Source: Gigantopelta aegis
Lineage: Eukaryota; Mollusca; Gastropoda; Neomphalida; Peltospiridae
Direction of reading: 5' to 3'
Assembly (NCBI RefSeq): GCF_016097555.1
Contig: NC_054704.1
Coordinates: 100,987,820 to 101,051,819 of the forward strand
DNA length: 64,000 bases
The notes beneath the pieces were generated by a model that saw only the letters and a list, made by a program, of their open reading frames with translations, ran no database searches and was not told where the DNA came from. The position numbers and the translations under genes were made by a program. Positions 38,001 to 46,400 of this stretch are shown here, one piece after another. Within the stretch, counting starts at the first letter, position 1. Each line of letters starts with the position of its first letter.

Positions 38001-39739
38001 TAATGGGGCAGGACATAGTGAGTGGTATTAGTTAAAATCACCTTAGTGTCATCTTTGTAAATTATTATAAACCAACTCATTTTCTCTGGCATTAACAAGG
38101 CTATAATGGGGCGGGACATAGTGAGTGGTATTAGTTAACATCACCTTAGTGTCATCTTAGTAAATTATTATAAACCAACTCATTTTCTCTGGCATTAACA
38201 AGGCTATAATGAGGCGGGACATAGTGAGTGGTATTAGTTAACATCACCTTAGTGTCATCTTAGTAAATTATTATAAACCAACTCATTTTCTCTGGCATTA
38301 ACAAGGCTATAATGGGGCAGGACATAGTGAATGGTATTAGTTAACATCACCTTAGTGTCATCTTAGTAAATTATTATAAACCAACTCATTTTCTCTGGCA
38401 TTAACAAGGCTATAATGGGGCGGGACATAGTGACTGGTATTAGTTAACATCACCTTAGTGTCATCTTAGTAAATTATTATAAACCAACTCATTTTCTCTG
38501 GCATTAACAAGGCTATAATGGGGCGGGACATAGTGAATGGTATTAGTTAACATCACCTTAGTGTCATCTTAGTAAATTATTATAAACCAACTCATTTTCT
38601 CTGGCATTAACAAGGCTATAATGAGGCGGGACATAGTGAGTGGTATTAGTTAACATCACCTTAGTGCACCAGGACTGGTATATCAAAGGCCGTGGTATGT
38701 GCTATCCTGTCTGGGATGGTGAATATAAAATATCCCTTGCTACTAATGGAAAAAATGTAGTGAGTTTCCTTTCTGACTGTGTCAAAATTACCATATGTTT
38801 GATATTCAATAGCCGATGATTAATAAATCAATGTGCTCTAGTGGTGTCGTTAACCAAAACAAACTTCTTATAAGGCTATACTTACACAATTTAGGATTTC
38901 TTCCCCCCCCCCCCCCCCCCCCATATATATATATATATATATATATAGAGAATAACTAGTTAATGACGTCGGATATCTTTATCCTGAAGTTATTCTCTTT
39001 ATCCTTTATATTTATGCCTAGTTTGTCACATTTTAACTACGACTGTTTAGTGTCTATCATAGGGTTATTTCAGCACGGTGAGACAGAATGGCCACAGCCT
39101 CCATGCAACTCCTTTTTGTATACACTTTATTTTCATGTAGCTTATATCCAATTACGGTTCAACCATGCTGTCCTGGGCATACACTTCAGTTGTTTGTGCA
39201 GGACAAAGGGATAGTAGTTAGTGAGAGAAAAGTTTGGGTAGAGGCCTTGCATCTCTCCATTGAGCCATTAAAACTTGTATGGGTCAAGAGCCGGTACCGG
39301 AGTGTGAACCAAGTACTTACTGGGCTAAAGGTCAATGGCTTAACCACTGTGCCACCAATACCAGTATACCTCTTACCAAATAGATATTTCATCTGCATTT
39401 GCCCACAGACACTGTTGGCCTGTGATATAGCCATTGTAGGTCATTTGATTAGGATTGGCCAGTGCTTTCTTTACTTTATTCACTTTTGTACATCACTGGA
39501 TTTACATTGTTTAGCTAATATACGTATTGTGTCTACTCTATTTTAGATCAGAAAAGCTTGATGAGAAAGATGTGGTTTCATTGGAGGAGGCAGAAACCTG
39601 TAGTGTGCCGCTGACCAATGAAAAGTCATCTGTTTCAAGTACCTCCTACGATGATGACTTCATTACAAACAGTCAAAATGAAATTAAAGTTCAACCAGAG
39701 GAAGAAGAAGAAATCATTATTGAAGACTTTGATGACTAA
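15469..39739 (+). CDS. RAD17: RAD17, checkpoint clamp loader (AAA+ ATPase), 16 exons, N-terminus incomplete
   Basis: RAD17 pairs with RFC2-5 to load the 9-1-1 clamp at damaged DNA in the nucleus and so activates ATR signalling. Exons (all GT-AG, phases consistent): 15469-15729, 16436-16513, 19894-20053, 24939-25075, 25571-25623, 26969-27094, 27665-27734, 28290-28398, 29585-29767, 30393-30481, 30653-30799, 31439-31588, 32563-32602, 36132-36212, 37445-37502, 39547-39739. The joined length is 1935 bases (644 residues plus stop). The human protein has about 670-680 residues, so only a short N-terminus is missing. Landmarks recalled from vertebrate RAD17 are present: SSFDDF near the start, ELAVHKKKVEEVETWL, Walker A GPAGAGKT, KKIIFVEELPN (Walker B region), NPVAPTMM, RASEY, SIASRGVIHSN and an acidic tail ending EEEEEIIIEDFDD. 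Introns carry most of the window's minisatellites. Confidence 0.95.
17062..19049. mobile_element. TTAA-flanked transposon E2 with amplified terminus
   Basis: Starts TTAAAGGAAGCGACAATTAA and finishes CTCTACCTTTAA, lying wholly in a RAD17 intron. It aligns with E1 from end to end up to about 18181. Beyond that the terminal 79 bp of the element is repeated eleven times (see next entry), enlarging it to about 2 kb. It has no transposase. It is oriented like E1. Confidence 0.75.
18181..19049. repeat. 79-bp minisatellite formed from the end of transposon E2
   Basis: Exactly eleven copies (869 bp) of a unit starting AGTGTCAGTATGTGTTG and ending TTTACTCTACCTTTA. E1 contains the same segment once (10420-10485). 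Copies are nearly identical, differing mainly at 'aacac(a/g)taagg'. Each unit carries the TACCTTTAA terminus. Confidence 0.92.
19787..19850 (+). pseudogene. truncated copy of the 5' end of the RAD17 Walker A exon
   Basis: TTTTAACAG|CATGAAGCTCCAAT repeats the true acceptor and first about 40 bases of the exon at 19894 almost exactly, 106 bp upstream. After CCAGCTGGGG the copy departs into unrelated sequence just before the GKT of the P-loop. If spliced in, it would read through to an in-frame TGA near 19895 and lose the ATP-binding loop. Confidence 0.8.
20258..20735. repeat. 40-bp minisatellite, about 11-12 copies
   Basis: The unit is 'aatagattactctgtgacat' plus 'acatgtacaagttaacctga', with CAGA/CTGA alternation at the end of the unit. 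It lies in the RAD17 intron just after the Walker A exon and is non-coding. Confidence 0.93.
20862..20951. repeat. short foldback element (TACCATTTATCTT family), copy 1
   Basis: Inverted arms 'taccatttatctt' and 'aagataaatggta' are separated by about 65 bp that also pair partly ('gttacagcttgt', 'gttacgttt'). Related copies lie at 43816-43910 and, as one arm, at 46230-46305. Confidence 0.65.
21117..24740. repeat. 59-bp satellite array, about 61 copies, with higher-order structure
   Basis: The unit is 'tatcactacattgctttcag' + 'tgtgcacactatacggaaga' + 'tagggaaagttatataagt'. Variants (TATCAC or TACCAC; ACTACA or ACGACA; TTGC, TCGC or TCAC) recur in the same order in large blocks. An 8-bp insertion (ATCAAGTT) marks block starts at 21771, 22605 and 23793, spaced 834 and 1188 bp (14 and 20 units plus 8). 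It fills most of one RAD17 intron, between the exons at 19894 and 24939. Confidence 0.95.
24939..27734 (+). CDS. RAD17: RAD17 exons 4-7: Walker B and sensor region
   Basis: 24939-25075 encodes NSRVDVCRYESQ, FKNFLLRANKYHSL and KKIIFVE. 25571-25623 continues ELPNQCFRDIVAFHDILR; together they form the Walker B box (VEELPN against VEDLPN in vertebrates). 26969-27094 encodes KYRHVGRCPLVFALSD, the sensor 1 region, and RLLFPADIRDEL. 27665-27734 encodes FNPVAPTMMIKVLTRIA. Junctions are phase 1, 0, 2, 2 and 0 in order, all consistent. The acceptor of the 26969 exon is the last of a tandem series of near-identical acceptors. Confidence 0.93.
25137..25390 (+). mobile_element. SINE-A-related copy
   Basis: Head 'gggtgggatctagctcagtc' (A-box-like), body 'gtgcaaataaaagatccctt' and tail 'tgtttgacatccaatagcgt'. 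It is more diverged than the 1843 copy and sits inside a RAD17 intron. A poly-C run follows at 25447-25465. Confidence 0.75.
25863..26112 (+). mobile_element. SINE-C copy
   Basis: GACTTTGGTGATGTCATG head, AAGCCATCAGACATAAGGCT, B-box-like GGTTCACAGCCC, 'ggctcccacccagagtgagt' and a tail ending 'aattggatataagcac'. It is the same family as 11493-11705 on the other strand. Confidence 0.78.
26603..26976 (+). repeat. 48-bp minisatellite containing the RAD17 splice acceptor
   Basis: Seven full 48-bp units plus a shortened last one. Each unit contains a polypyrimidine/AG acceptor and exon start, 'ttctacctttag|gaagtat' (TTTAG or GTAG). Only the last (AG at 26967-26968) leads into RHVGRCPLVF. The preceding unit is followed in frame by TAG TGA (26933-26938), so retaining an upstream acceptor would truncate the protein. 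The 117-residue ORF here is produced by the repeat. Confidence 0.92.
27748..28028 (-). mobile_element. composite SINE (A head, B tail), minus strand
   Basis: Read on the minus strand, a SINE-A head ('gggagatgtagcctagtggt') and body are followed by the SINE-B tail (TGTTGAGTGCGTCATTAAAT...). The two SINE families thus share modules, and this copy combines them. It lies in a RAD17 intron. Confidence 0.75.
28290..39739 (+). CDS. RAD17: RAD17 exons 8-16: lid, collar region and acidic tail
   Basis: 28290-28398 encodes the lid segment (SSAGDVRSAVNALQF). 29585-29767 encodes a Lys/Ser-rich linker, then FHAIGKILHCKR. 30393-30481 encodes RLPPHLSEHDRDPLVIVPE. 30653-30799 encodes HQNYMDFF and VVRASEYISDAD. 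31439-31588 encodes NYAVSIASRGVIHSN and PLHKSQWF. 32563-32602, 36132-36212 and 37445-37502 encode the less conserved C-terminal helices, with QISFVQEMGRF the clearest match. 39547-39739 encodes a Ser/Glu-rich tail. The acidic end IIIEDFDD resembles the vertebrate tail (EENIIIEDYESDGT) used in clamp interaction. Confidence 0.92.
29158..29242 (+). mobile_element. SINE tail fragment with (CATT)n
   Basis: 'tttgacacccaatagccgat' + 'gctggggtgtcgttaaac' + (ATTC)n. The inverse of the same tail lies at 37046-37135, so this is a recurring SINE 3' module. Confidence 0.65.
29918..29962. repeat. (GACA)n microsatellite
   Basis: About ten GACA/GATA units in the RAD17 intron after the exon ending 29767. Confidence 0.9.
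31840..32345 (+). repeat. degenerate SINE-A with tandemly repeated tail
   Basis: 'aactggtatatcaaagattg' to 'tgttgttaaacatatcaaaa' is an eroded SINE-A (31840-32030). It is followed by about 2.5 copies of a roughly 140-bp block ('ctgatatcttgttttc' ... 'gcacatcaatagctgatgat' ... 'gtcgttaaacaaatcaaac'), each ending in the SINE tail. This is another SINE-seeded tandem duplication inside a RAD17 intron. Confidence 0.65.
33043..33368 (-). mobile_element. composite SINE (A head, B tail), minus strand
   Basis: Minus-strand head GGGACGTAGCCCAGTGGTAAA, B-box-like GGATCGATCCC relative, body with 'gtgcatataaaa', then 'agtagcccatgaagtggcga' and 'tgttgagtgcgttgttaaat' from SINE-B. It is well preserved, and its head is the first unit edge of the 102-bp array that follows. 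Confidence 0.8.
33356..34675. repeat. 102-bp minisatellite, about 13 copies
   Basis: The unit runs 'ctacatcccactccattaca' to 'acacacagtttgatagtgg'. The first unit overlaps the head of the adjacent SINE (CTACGTCCCACTCC), showing that the array grew from the SINE/flank junction. 102 is divisible by three and one frame lacks stops, giving a 426-residue ORF of 34-residue repeats (HSITPIGCK...). It is an artefact: it sits in a RAD17 intron and has no start context. Confidence 0.93.
34975..35190. repeat. 41-bp minisatellite, 5 copies
   Basis: The unit is 'catttttatgtccatccatc' + 'tgtcccacatatagttccag' + 'a'. Related single-copy sequence (CTGTCCCACATATAGGTTTT) occurs at 60936-60955, so it was amplified from a dispersed repeat. 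Confidence 0.88.
35192..35995. repeat. 81-bp minisatellite, about 10 copies
   Basis: The unit is 'tctacaatgcctcaatatac' ... 'gctttatcatgtactgttac' ... 'tacgatttacccat'. A single diverged copy is seen at 60970-61045, again pointing to amplification of part of a dispersed repeat. The 77-residue ORFs (MYCYRSSLTFIRF...) only reflect the 27-codon period. Confidence 0.92.
37046..37290. repeat. SINE tail fragments
   Basis: An inverted (TGAA)n + 'gtttaacgacaccccagcac' tail at 37046-37105 and a degenerate SINE-A piece ('ctactaatggataaatgtgg' ... 'ttctagtggtg') at 37220-37285. Confidence 0.5.
37503..38668 (+). repeat. 103-bp minisatellite starting at a RAD17 splice donor
   Basis: About 11 copies. The unit starts GTGAGTGGTATTAGTTAA (in the first copy this GTGAGT is the real donor of the exon ending 37502) and ends 'ataatggggcgggacata'. 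GGGGCGGGACATA is the start of a SINE-A head (GGGCGGGACGTAG), and the array runs into a 5'-truncated SINE-A at 38668. Both edges of the array therefore coincide with features: an exon border on the left and a SINE on the right. Confidence 0.92.
38668..38868 (+). mobile_element. SINE-A, 5' replaced by the 103-bp array
   Basis: 'caccaggactggtatatcaa' to 'tgtcgttaaccaaaacaaac', i.e. the body and tail of SINE-A. The head survives only as the end of the array unit. Poly-C and (TA)n follow at 38904-38946. Confidence 0.8.
39136..39362 (-). mobile_element. SINE-C copy, minus strand
   Basis: Minus strand: GGTATTGGTGGCACAGTGG head, 'ttaagccattgacctttagc', B-box-like GGTTCACACTCC, tail 'aaccgtaattggatataa'. 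It lies in the last RAD17 intron, about 190 bp before the terminal exon. Confidence 0.7.
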
Positions 39740-39887
39740 ATGTTGACGTGTGTTTAATGTTTTTAGAATCTGCAACAGCAATACTGATGGAATTTATCAG
39801 CAACAGTTATTTAACATCGTCTGATTTGTTATTTAACATCATCTTTTAATCTGAGTCATCAACTTCATTGAAGTAGTTAGGTGTTGA

Positions 39888-39893
39888 AATAAA
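39888..39893 (+). promoter_or_regulatory. RAD17 poly(A) signal
   Basis: AATAAA about 150 bp after the RAD17 stop codon; it is the first canonical signal on the plus strand after the stop. Confidence 0.6.
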
Positions 39894-40616
39894 TTAAGAT
39901 TGTTCATTTAGATTACCAGGAGGTAATGACAGTAAAGTCAAGAACTGTCCTTTGTTCTCAATAACATCTAATTAAATGACAACAAAAACCCATCACATAC
40001 CATTGACCAGTTGTGTTTTATTCACATATAAGAATTCAATACAAGTAGCAATACAACATGAATTGTGATATGAATGATTAATATAGTACTATGGGACAAT
40101 ATTTCAAAACCTTATGTAAAAGGAACTCAATTCTCATGATTTTTAGCTAGGTAACCAACATGAAGTATATTTGCATAATCTATTCAATTAACTGAAACTG
40201 GTGTATAGAAATTGCTTATTTGTTTACAGTACCGACATTTGAACAGAATGACATGTCAGGTGGAATATTTTGTCCTGAACTATAATCTGTTTTAAAGGAT
40301 TTTAATAGTTAAAATTATGGGAATCGTAAACTTGATAAAATTGTTGTATACCAGGTCTGTTTTTTGTGGTAACCTGTAAATGAGTTACCAGTCATTATAC
40401 CTGTTTTGATTCCTGATAATGCATATGTAATCTACTGTTTTTATAATGGAGAAACATCGATAGTGATGAGCATTGACCAATTAAACAAGTACAGTGCAGA
40501 GTAACTGTTATTTTAGCTCACAGTTCCAGGTACATATCTAATAGTATTTTGAAATTCCTTCCTTAGCCTTCTGTATTACAATACTGCTAGCATAAATTTT
40601 TTTAATAATAATTAGT

Positions 40617-40622
40617 TTTATT
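40617..40622 (-). promoter_or_regulatory. possible poly(A) signal of the GLOD5-like gene
   Basis: TTTATT on the plus strand (AATAAA on the minus strand) only about 25 bases after the stop codon. That would be an unusually short 3' UTR. Another candidate on the minus strand lies near 40017-40022, which would make the 3' end approach that of RAD17. Confidence 0.35.
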
Positions 40623-40646
40623 TTTTGCAAATTTTTTGCAAATTTA

Positions 40647-43348
40647 CTAAAATATGGATAAAACTATGATGAGAAATATGAATCGAGCAATAGTATGTCC
40701 AGATATACACACTTTGGCTGCAGGACTTCTTGTGGACGGAGTGTTCCCCTGATATTGCGGGTCATTTGTTGTTGGTCTGTTGCCCACCGTGTTGGCCAGC
40801 TGGATGAGGTTTTGATTGGGATCTCTGAAGTAGATGGATCTGATGGTTCCTGTTGCCCCAGAATTATACACAGGGCCTTGCTCAATGGATATGTTCAAGT
40901 TCTGTAAAAGGAAACAAGATATACAAATAGATTTCTGCTATATTTAACCCATTCTTGGCGATCTAGAACAAAGAAAACTATGGGCGACCTAGTAAAAGCA
41001 AGTGTTATATTTATAACCTGGATTGTAATTGTGAAATTTGTACAGTAGGATGGATTAATCGTTTGGCTTGGTCCAGCCACTGATGTTATTACCTCATGCA
41101 TATTCTACATGCCTTCCAGTTACTCTGTGGTCTTTGAACCTATTAATCATGCTATTTCACTATTTCAGGAGTGAGACATGGAATTCCCTTATAATTGACC
41201 AATAAAGTGTCATTGGTTTTATTAGCGGATTGGGGGCACAGGGGTCACAGTAGTATTATCTAGAACTGAAAAGTAGGTCGCAGTGAACTAGTATTGGTAC
41301 ACAACACACTGCCATTCAAGTTGTACTTGGTGCAAGGTTTGATAATCCTATATCAAGTAATAAGGAAAATATGACCCAGACAAGTATTTCCTTTAATATT
41401 CAGTAATTCATGACAAATAGATCACGGTGACACAACCCACCATCCCAAGTTGTACTTGCAGGCAAGGTTTGATAATCCTATATCAACTGACAAGGAAAGT
41501 ATGGCCAGACAAGGATTTTCTTATAATCTGCAGTAATCTGAAAAGTAGGTTGCAGTGACCTAGTTATGTTATGGGACATACCGTCATCTCAAGTTATTGC
41601 GTGCAAGGTTTGATAATCCTACATGAATTGATACATGCAGATGACGGATGAAAAACGCCAAACCTTAATTATGACCCGTCAAACACTGGTATATATAATA
41701 TAAGTATATCGATGGGAGTCCAATCTATTACTCCCATTTGCGTGACATCATTTTAGTCTTTCTATTTTTGTGTAAAGAGATGCCGCGAACGTGTGTGTGT
41801 AAATATTTAAATATTAACCAATGGATGGTATACAATTTTTCTTTTTATTATTTGGTTTATTTCTAACGATGATCCATCATTTATCATCACACAGTGATCT
41901 AATAGTATATCTGAATAGAAATGAGAACTGACCCGAAGAAAGTTGATACAGTCCGCGAGGTTGGTTGTCGTGAGGAGACAAATGTCGGCTGCTCCGACTG
42001 TGACGGGTTCTGCGTGAGGCGAGAACTCCCGGCCCAGCTGGTGCACGTTGATTTTCTGTGGACCAAGGAAGATCTCCCAGTTGGTCCGCTACATAAAAAA
42101 AAAATCATAGAACACTCTTAAAAGGCCTAACTAGCGGAGGACAGTTGATCTTCTGGGGGCCAAGGAAGATCTCCCAGTTCGTCCGCTACATACAAAACAT
42201 AGAACACTGTTAAACGGCCTAACTAACGGAGGACAGTTGATCTTCTGGGGCCCAAGGAAGATCTCCCAGTTCGTCTGCTACATACAAAACATAGAACACT
42301 CTTAAACGGCCTAACTAGCGGAGGACAGTTGCACTGGCGTAAAAATATCACTACTTTATCTTTTTATGTAGCTGGAGAAGACGTCTCTGATTATTTTTTT
42401 GTTTTAATTGCATGTGGTTATTTTAGACTAGGTACATGTTTATTGAATGTCAACAATAGTAGCTATTAGTTTTATGAGCGCCAATAACGTAAAACCAATT
42501 TGTACATTTTCGACAGTTCAAAAATTCGCACTGTAGTTTATACTTTGTTAATTCCCTGTCTGTATTAAGAGCATACAAGAAAGATATTGCTGCTGATAGA
42601 AATGACCAGCTAATGTTGGATCAGCCAGGAGGGTGCATGGGTCCTATTCCAAACGAATTTTCACCCCGTTTTTTTTTTTTTTTTTTCAGTATATTTCCGG
42701 GATAGCATGACTCGAGCCCACTGTAAATAGCCCTTCCCTGCAGAATTTCCTGTACACACGCCTGCTATTCTAAAATAGCTCAGTTCATATCATACAGAAG
42801 CTAGAAATTATGATTGACAAAATGTATATTTCAAGTTGTTTCTATATACCCACACGAACGTTAAAGATTTGGTCATAAAAGTTGATGGTTGATGTTTGGT
42901 CTGTTGCCGTGATTACAAAATGATCCAGGCGATCTACTTGGATTCCACGACTAACATCAGCATTCTGAATAGAAGAATAGAAAGTAGACGGTAACATAAT
43001 ACAATTACATTACAGATATAACAGTTAAATTCCTCACACAATTAGCGGCTTGTCATTGCCCAATATAACTTATGAGGTGTGGAGGGGTAAAGGGCTGATG
43101 GTGAATAACTGGACGTTGATACTGAATATAGTTGGCCAATTGTAGGGGCCGGGGGAGGGGGGTGTCCCCGCCAGTCGATTATGAAAATGTACGAGGGTTT
43201 TATATAAAATTTAAATAAAGATTAAAATATGGCTGTAACTCCCACTTGAGATTGTTCTTTTTCCTACAAGCTTGTACTGTTCTGCCAAAAGAACGGAACT
43301 TTACTTGCATAAATTACTCTCATAGCTACCATTATGTGCCACCAGAGA

Positions 43349-43428
<80 letters not shown>

Positions 43429-46400
43429 CTAACAAATGGTATAATTTTATTTTTTTAAACATACAAATAGATGGGTAATGAAAAGAAAACGATATGTAAA
43501 CGTTAGGAAAGCAAAAGAACACCAGTCAAGGGAATGGTGGGGCGTTGTTAAGTCGGCTCCCAACTAAGTCTAATCTTTGTAATAATGTTAATAAACCCTT
43601 ACTCACTTGTTGTTCATTTTCATAATTGGCAACTTCCAAAAGATTTCCATCCGGGTCTCTAAAGTAGATGGACTGCAGTGTACCCAGGGCGCCGGGTCGA
43701 CCACCACGACCCTGTATGACTGTCACGTTAATGGCCTGTACAGATCAAAGAAACCTCATCATTCATACGGTTATCACATATTAAATACAGTATACTGCAT
43801 GGGTGGCCGTTAAATACCATTTATCTTAAAACGAGCTGTTTCAAAACCTATATAACGAGCAAAAGCGAGTTGAATACGATTTTAAACAAGTTGTAAGATA
43901 AATGGCACTTAATAGACACGAGGGGCGGGACGTAGCCCAGTGGTAAAGCGCTGTCTAATTCACGGTCGGTGTGGAATCGATCCCCGTCAGTGGGCTCATT
44001 GGGCTATTTTAGTTCCAGCCAGTGCATCACGACAAAGCCGTGGTATGTTATCCTGCCTGAGGAATGATGCATATAAAAGATCCCTTGCTACTAATGAAAA
44101 AATATAGCGGGTTTTCTCTAAAACTATATCTCAGAATTACTATATCTTTGACAACAAAACAAACTTACACGAATGTGGTATTCTACAGGCCCGTAGGAAC
44201 GATATTTTGAGTTCCCTTGGTTCCTACTTGCTTTTTCTTTGTCTTGCATATCCTCAAAACCCAGGTTTAATAACATTTAAATAATATGTAACGTGTCGGA
44301 CGCCATATAACTAAATAAAAATGTGTTTAGAGCCTTGTTGGATAAAACATTTCTTTCTTTTTCATGGGAGTCTTATGCTAATTTAAGTTTATCAACTGCC
44401 AGCACAAAGTTGTCCAACTTTCTGTTGTCACGACTTTACGACTCTCTAGTTGCTAGTCTGGGCACTCTTACAACTCGATTCTCGTCGTATTAGTTGTAAA
44501 ATCTGAGCTCACTCGTAAGTCGAGTTGGCCAACTTTCTGATGGCAGTTGCTAGTCTTAGCCTAGCATTAGCGATATTTCCCTCTGCTTCGTGGATTAGTA
44601 ATATTTACTGTTGGTCCCTGATAGGCAAAGTGTGCTAGAGGTATGCACCTCTCTGCATTTAACCTTTTTTGCTACTATGCAGAAGTAGATTTAATTTAAT
44701 ATGTGAGAGAATTGGGTAGGCCTAATTACTTTTTACATTACCGAAAACTGCTGTAGAGCACTGGACATTTCTTTGCATCCACAGCTTTCTTGTTGCCATC
44801 GACGTGACAACAAGCTGAACGTCAGGCTTTAGTAAATTACGGTGTCGGAAGTGTGTTAATTGGTTTGACTGGTGGGGAAACACCTGACATAGTTTCAGTT
44901 GTCCTAAACAAAGAGACCTGATATGCGCGATGTTTACCTGCAGGTACTGCGCGGCCGACGTCAAATCGGTTCGGATGACGAGGCACACATCGGCGGAGCC
45001 AGGGGTCGGGGAGTTCGCTCGAGGGGTGAAGTCGCTGTTTGTCTGGAACACCTTGACCAGTGCCTGTCCCAGATAGATTTCCACGGGATTACCCTGTAAT
45101 AGAAAACACGCTAATGAACAGAAATAAGAAAACGCATAAAGAGTAGTAGCGGCACTAGCACAGTGGTAAATCGCGGTTGGTGGGCCCAGTGGGCCATTTC
45201 TCGTTCACCACTAGTGCACTACGACTGGTATATCGCAGGCTGTAGTATGTGCTAGATTCCTGCTTGTGAGATGGTGCATATAAAAGATTCATTGCTACTA
45301 ATGAAAACAAAATGTGGCGAGTTTTCTCTCTACGGCTATATGTTTAAATTGCCAATTGTTTGACATCCAACGGCCGATGATTAATAAATCACTATGCTCT
45401 AGTGGTGTTGTTAAACAAAATAAACTAACAGTCAATCCCACAATATTGACATCCAGTCACACATGTTTTAATCGGACTGATATAATATCAAATGTGAAAT
45501 AAAAATCCAGGTGAATGCAAATGATATACTATACTGGCAATCGGAATTTGCGCCACATTCTTTGTCAAATTAATCAATTGCTAATGTTTATACAAAGTGG
45601 CTACAACTTTTAATATTTAATTAATAAACGTTTCTTCAAATTAGCCTCTTTTTAGTAACTTTCAAAGAAATACTCTAGCCTACATATCTAAACATTGGTT
45701 ACAATAAGAAAAAAACACTCACTGTAGTGGTTTTCTTACCTCCTTAATGCGACTATTAAAAACTTTTGAATAAAATGCTGTTGTCGCAGTCAGGTTATTA
45801 ACTGCGATAAGGAAATGGTCGATTTGTTGTACTGCGATTCCGTTTCTGTCTATTTGTGCAGATATTCCAGATAACACCTGTATTAAACAAAGAAATAAAA
45901 GAACATCCCAACATTTTTATATACATTCTAATGCTACCATTGTGTATACAACGTAGATATAGAATTTGAAAATGTGGTTGCGAAGTATCAAGTGCGCTAA
46001 CACAGAGATGACCATACTTACAGTTTGGCTAAATACACCAAAAAGGTATAATTATATAGTGGCTGTCGAAAAGAAAAAAGGTATGTGAAAAAAGAATACA
46101 GTTTAGTAATTTTGTGAACATATGATTAGTTCATACATTTTGTAATTTAACAAGTTATTTAAAAGGATAAATAATTAAAACATCACCTTTTATATATAAT
46201 ATACAGAGAATAGAACATGAGTAGTTATGATATACCATTTATCTTACAACGATTCGTTTCAAATCGTATCTTGCTAACGAGTGAAGTTTAAGGTAAATTA
46301 TGTTTGGGTGACGTGGATGTTTTTCTGTTTCATTTGGGGCTGGGTCTTGCTCAGTCGGTAAAGTGTTCGCCTGAGGTGCGTTGGTCATAGGGTCGAACCC

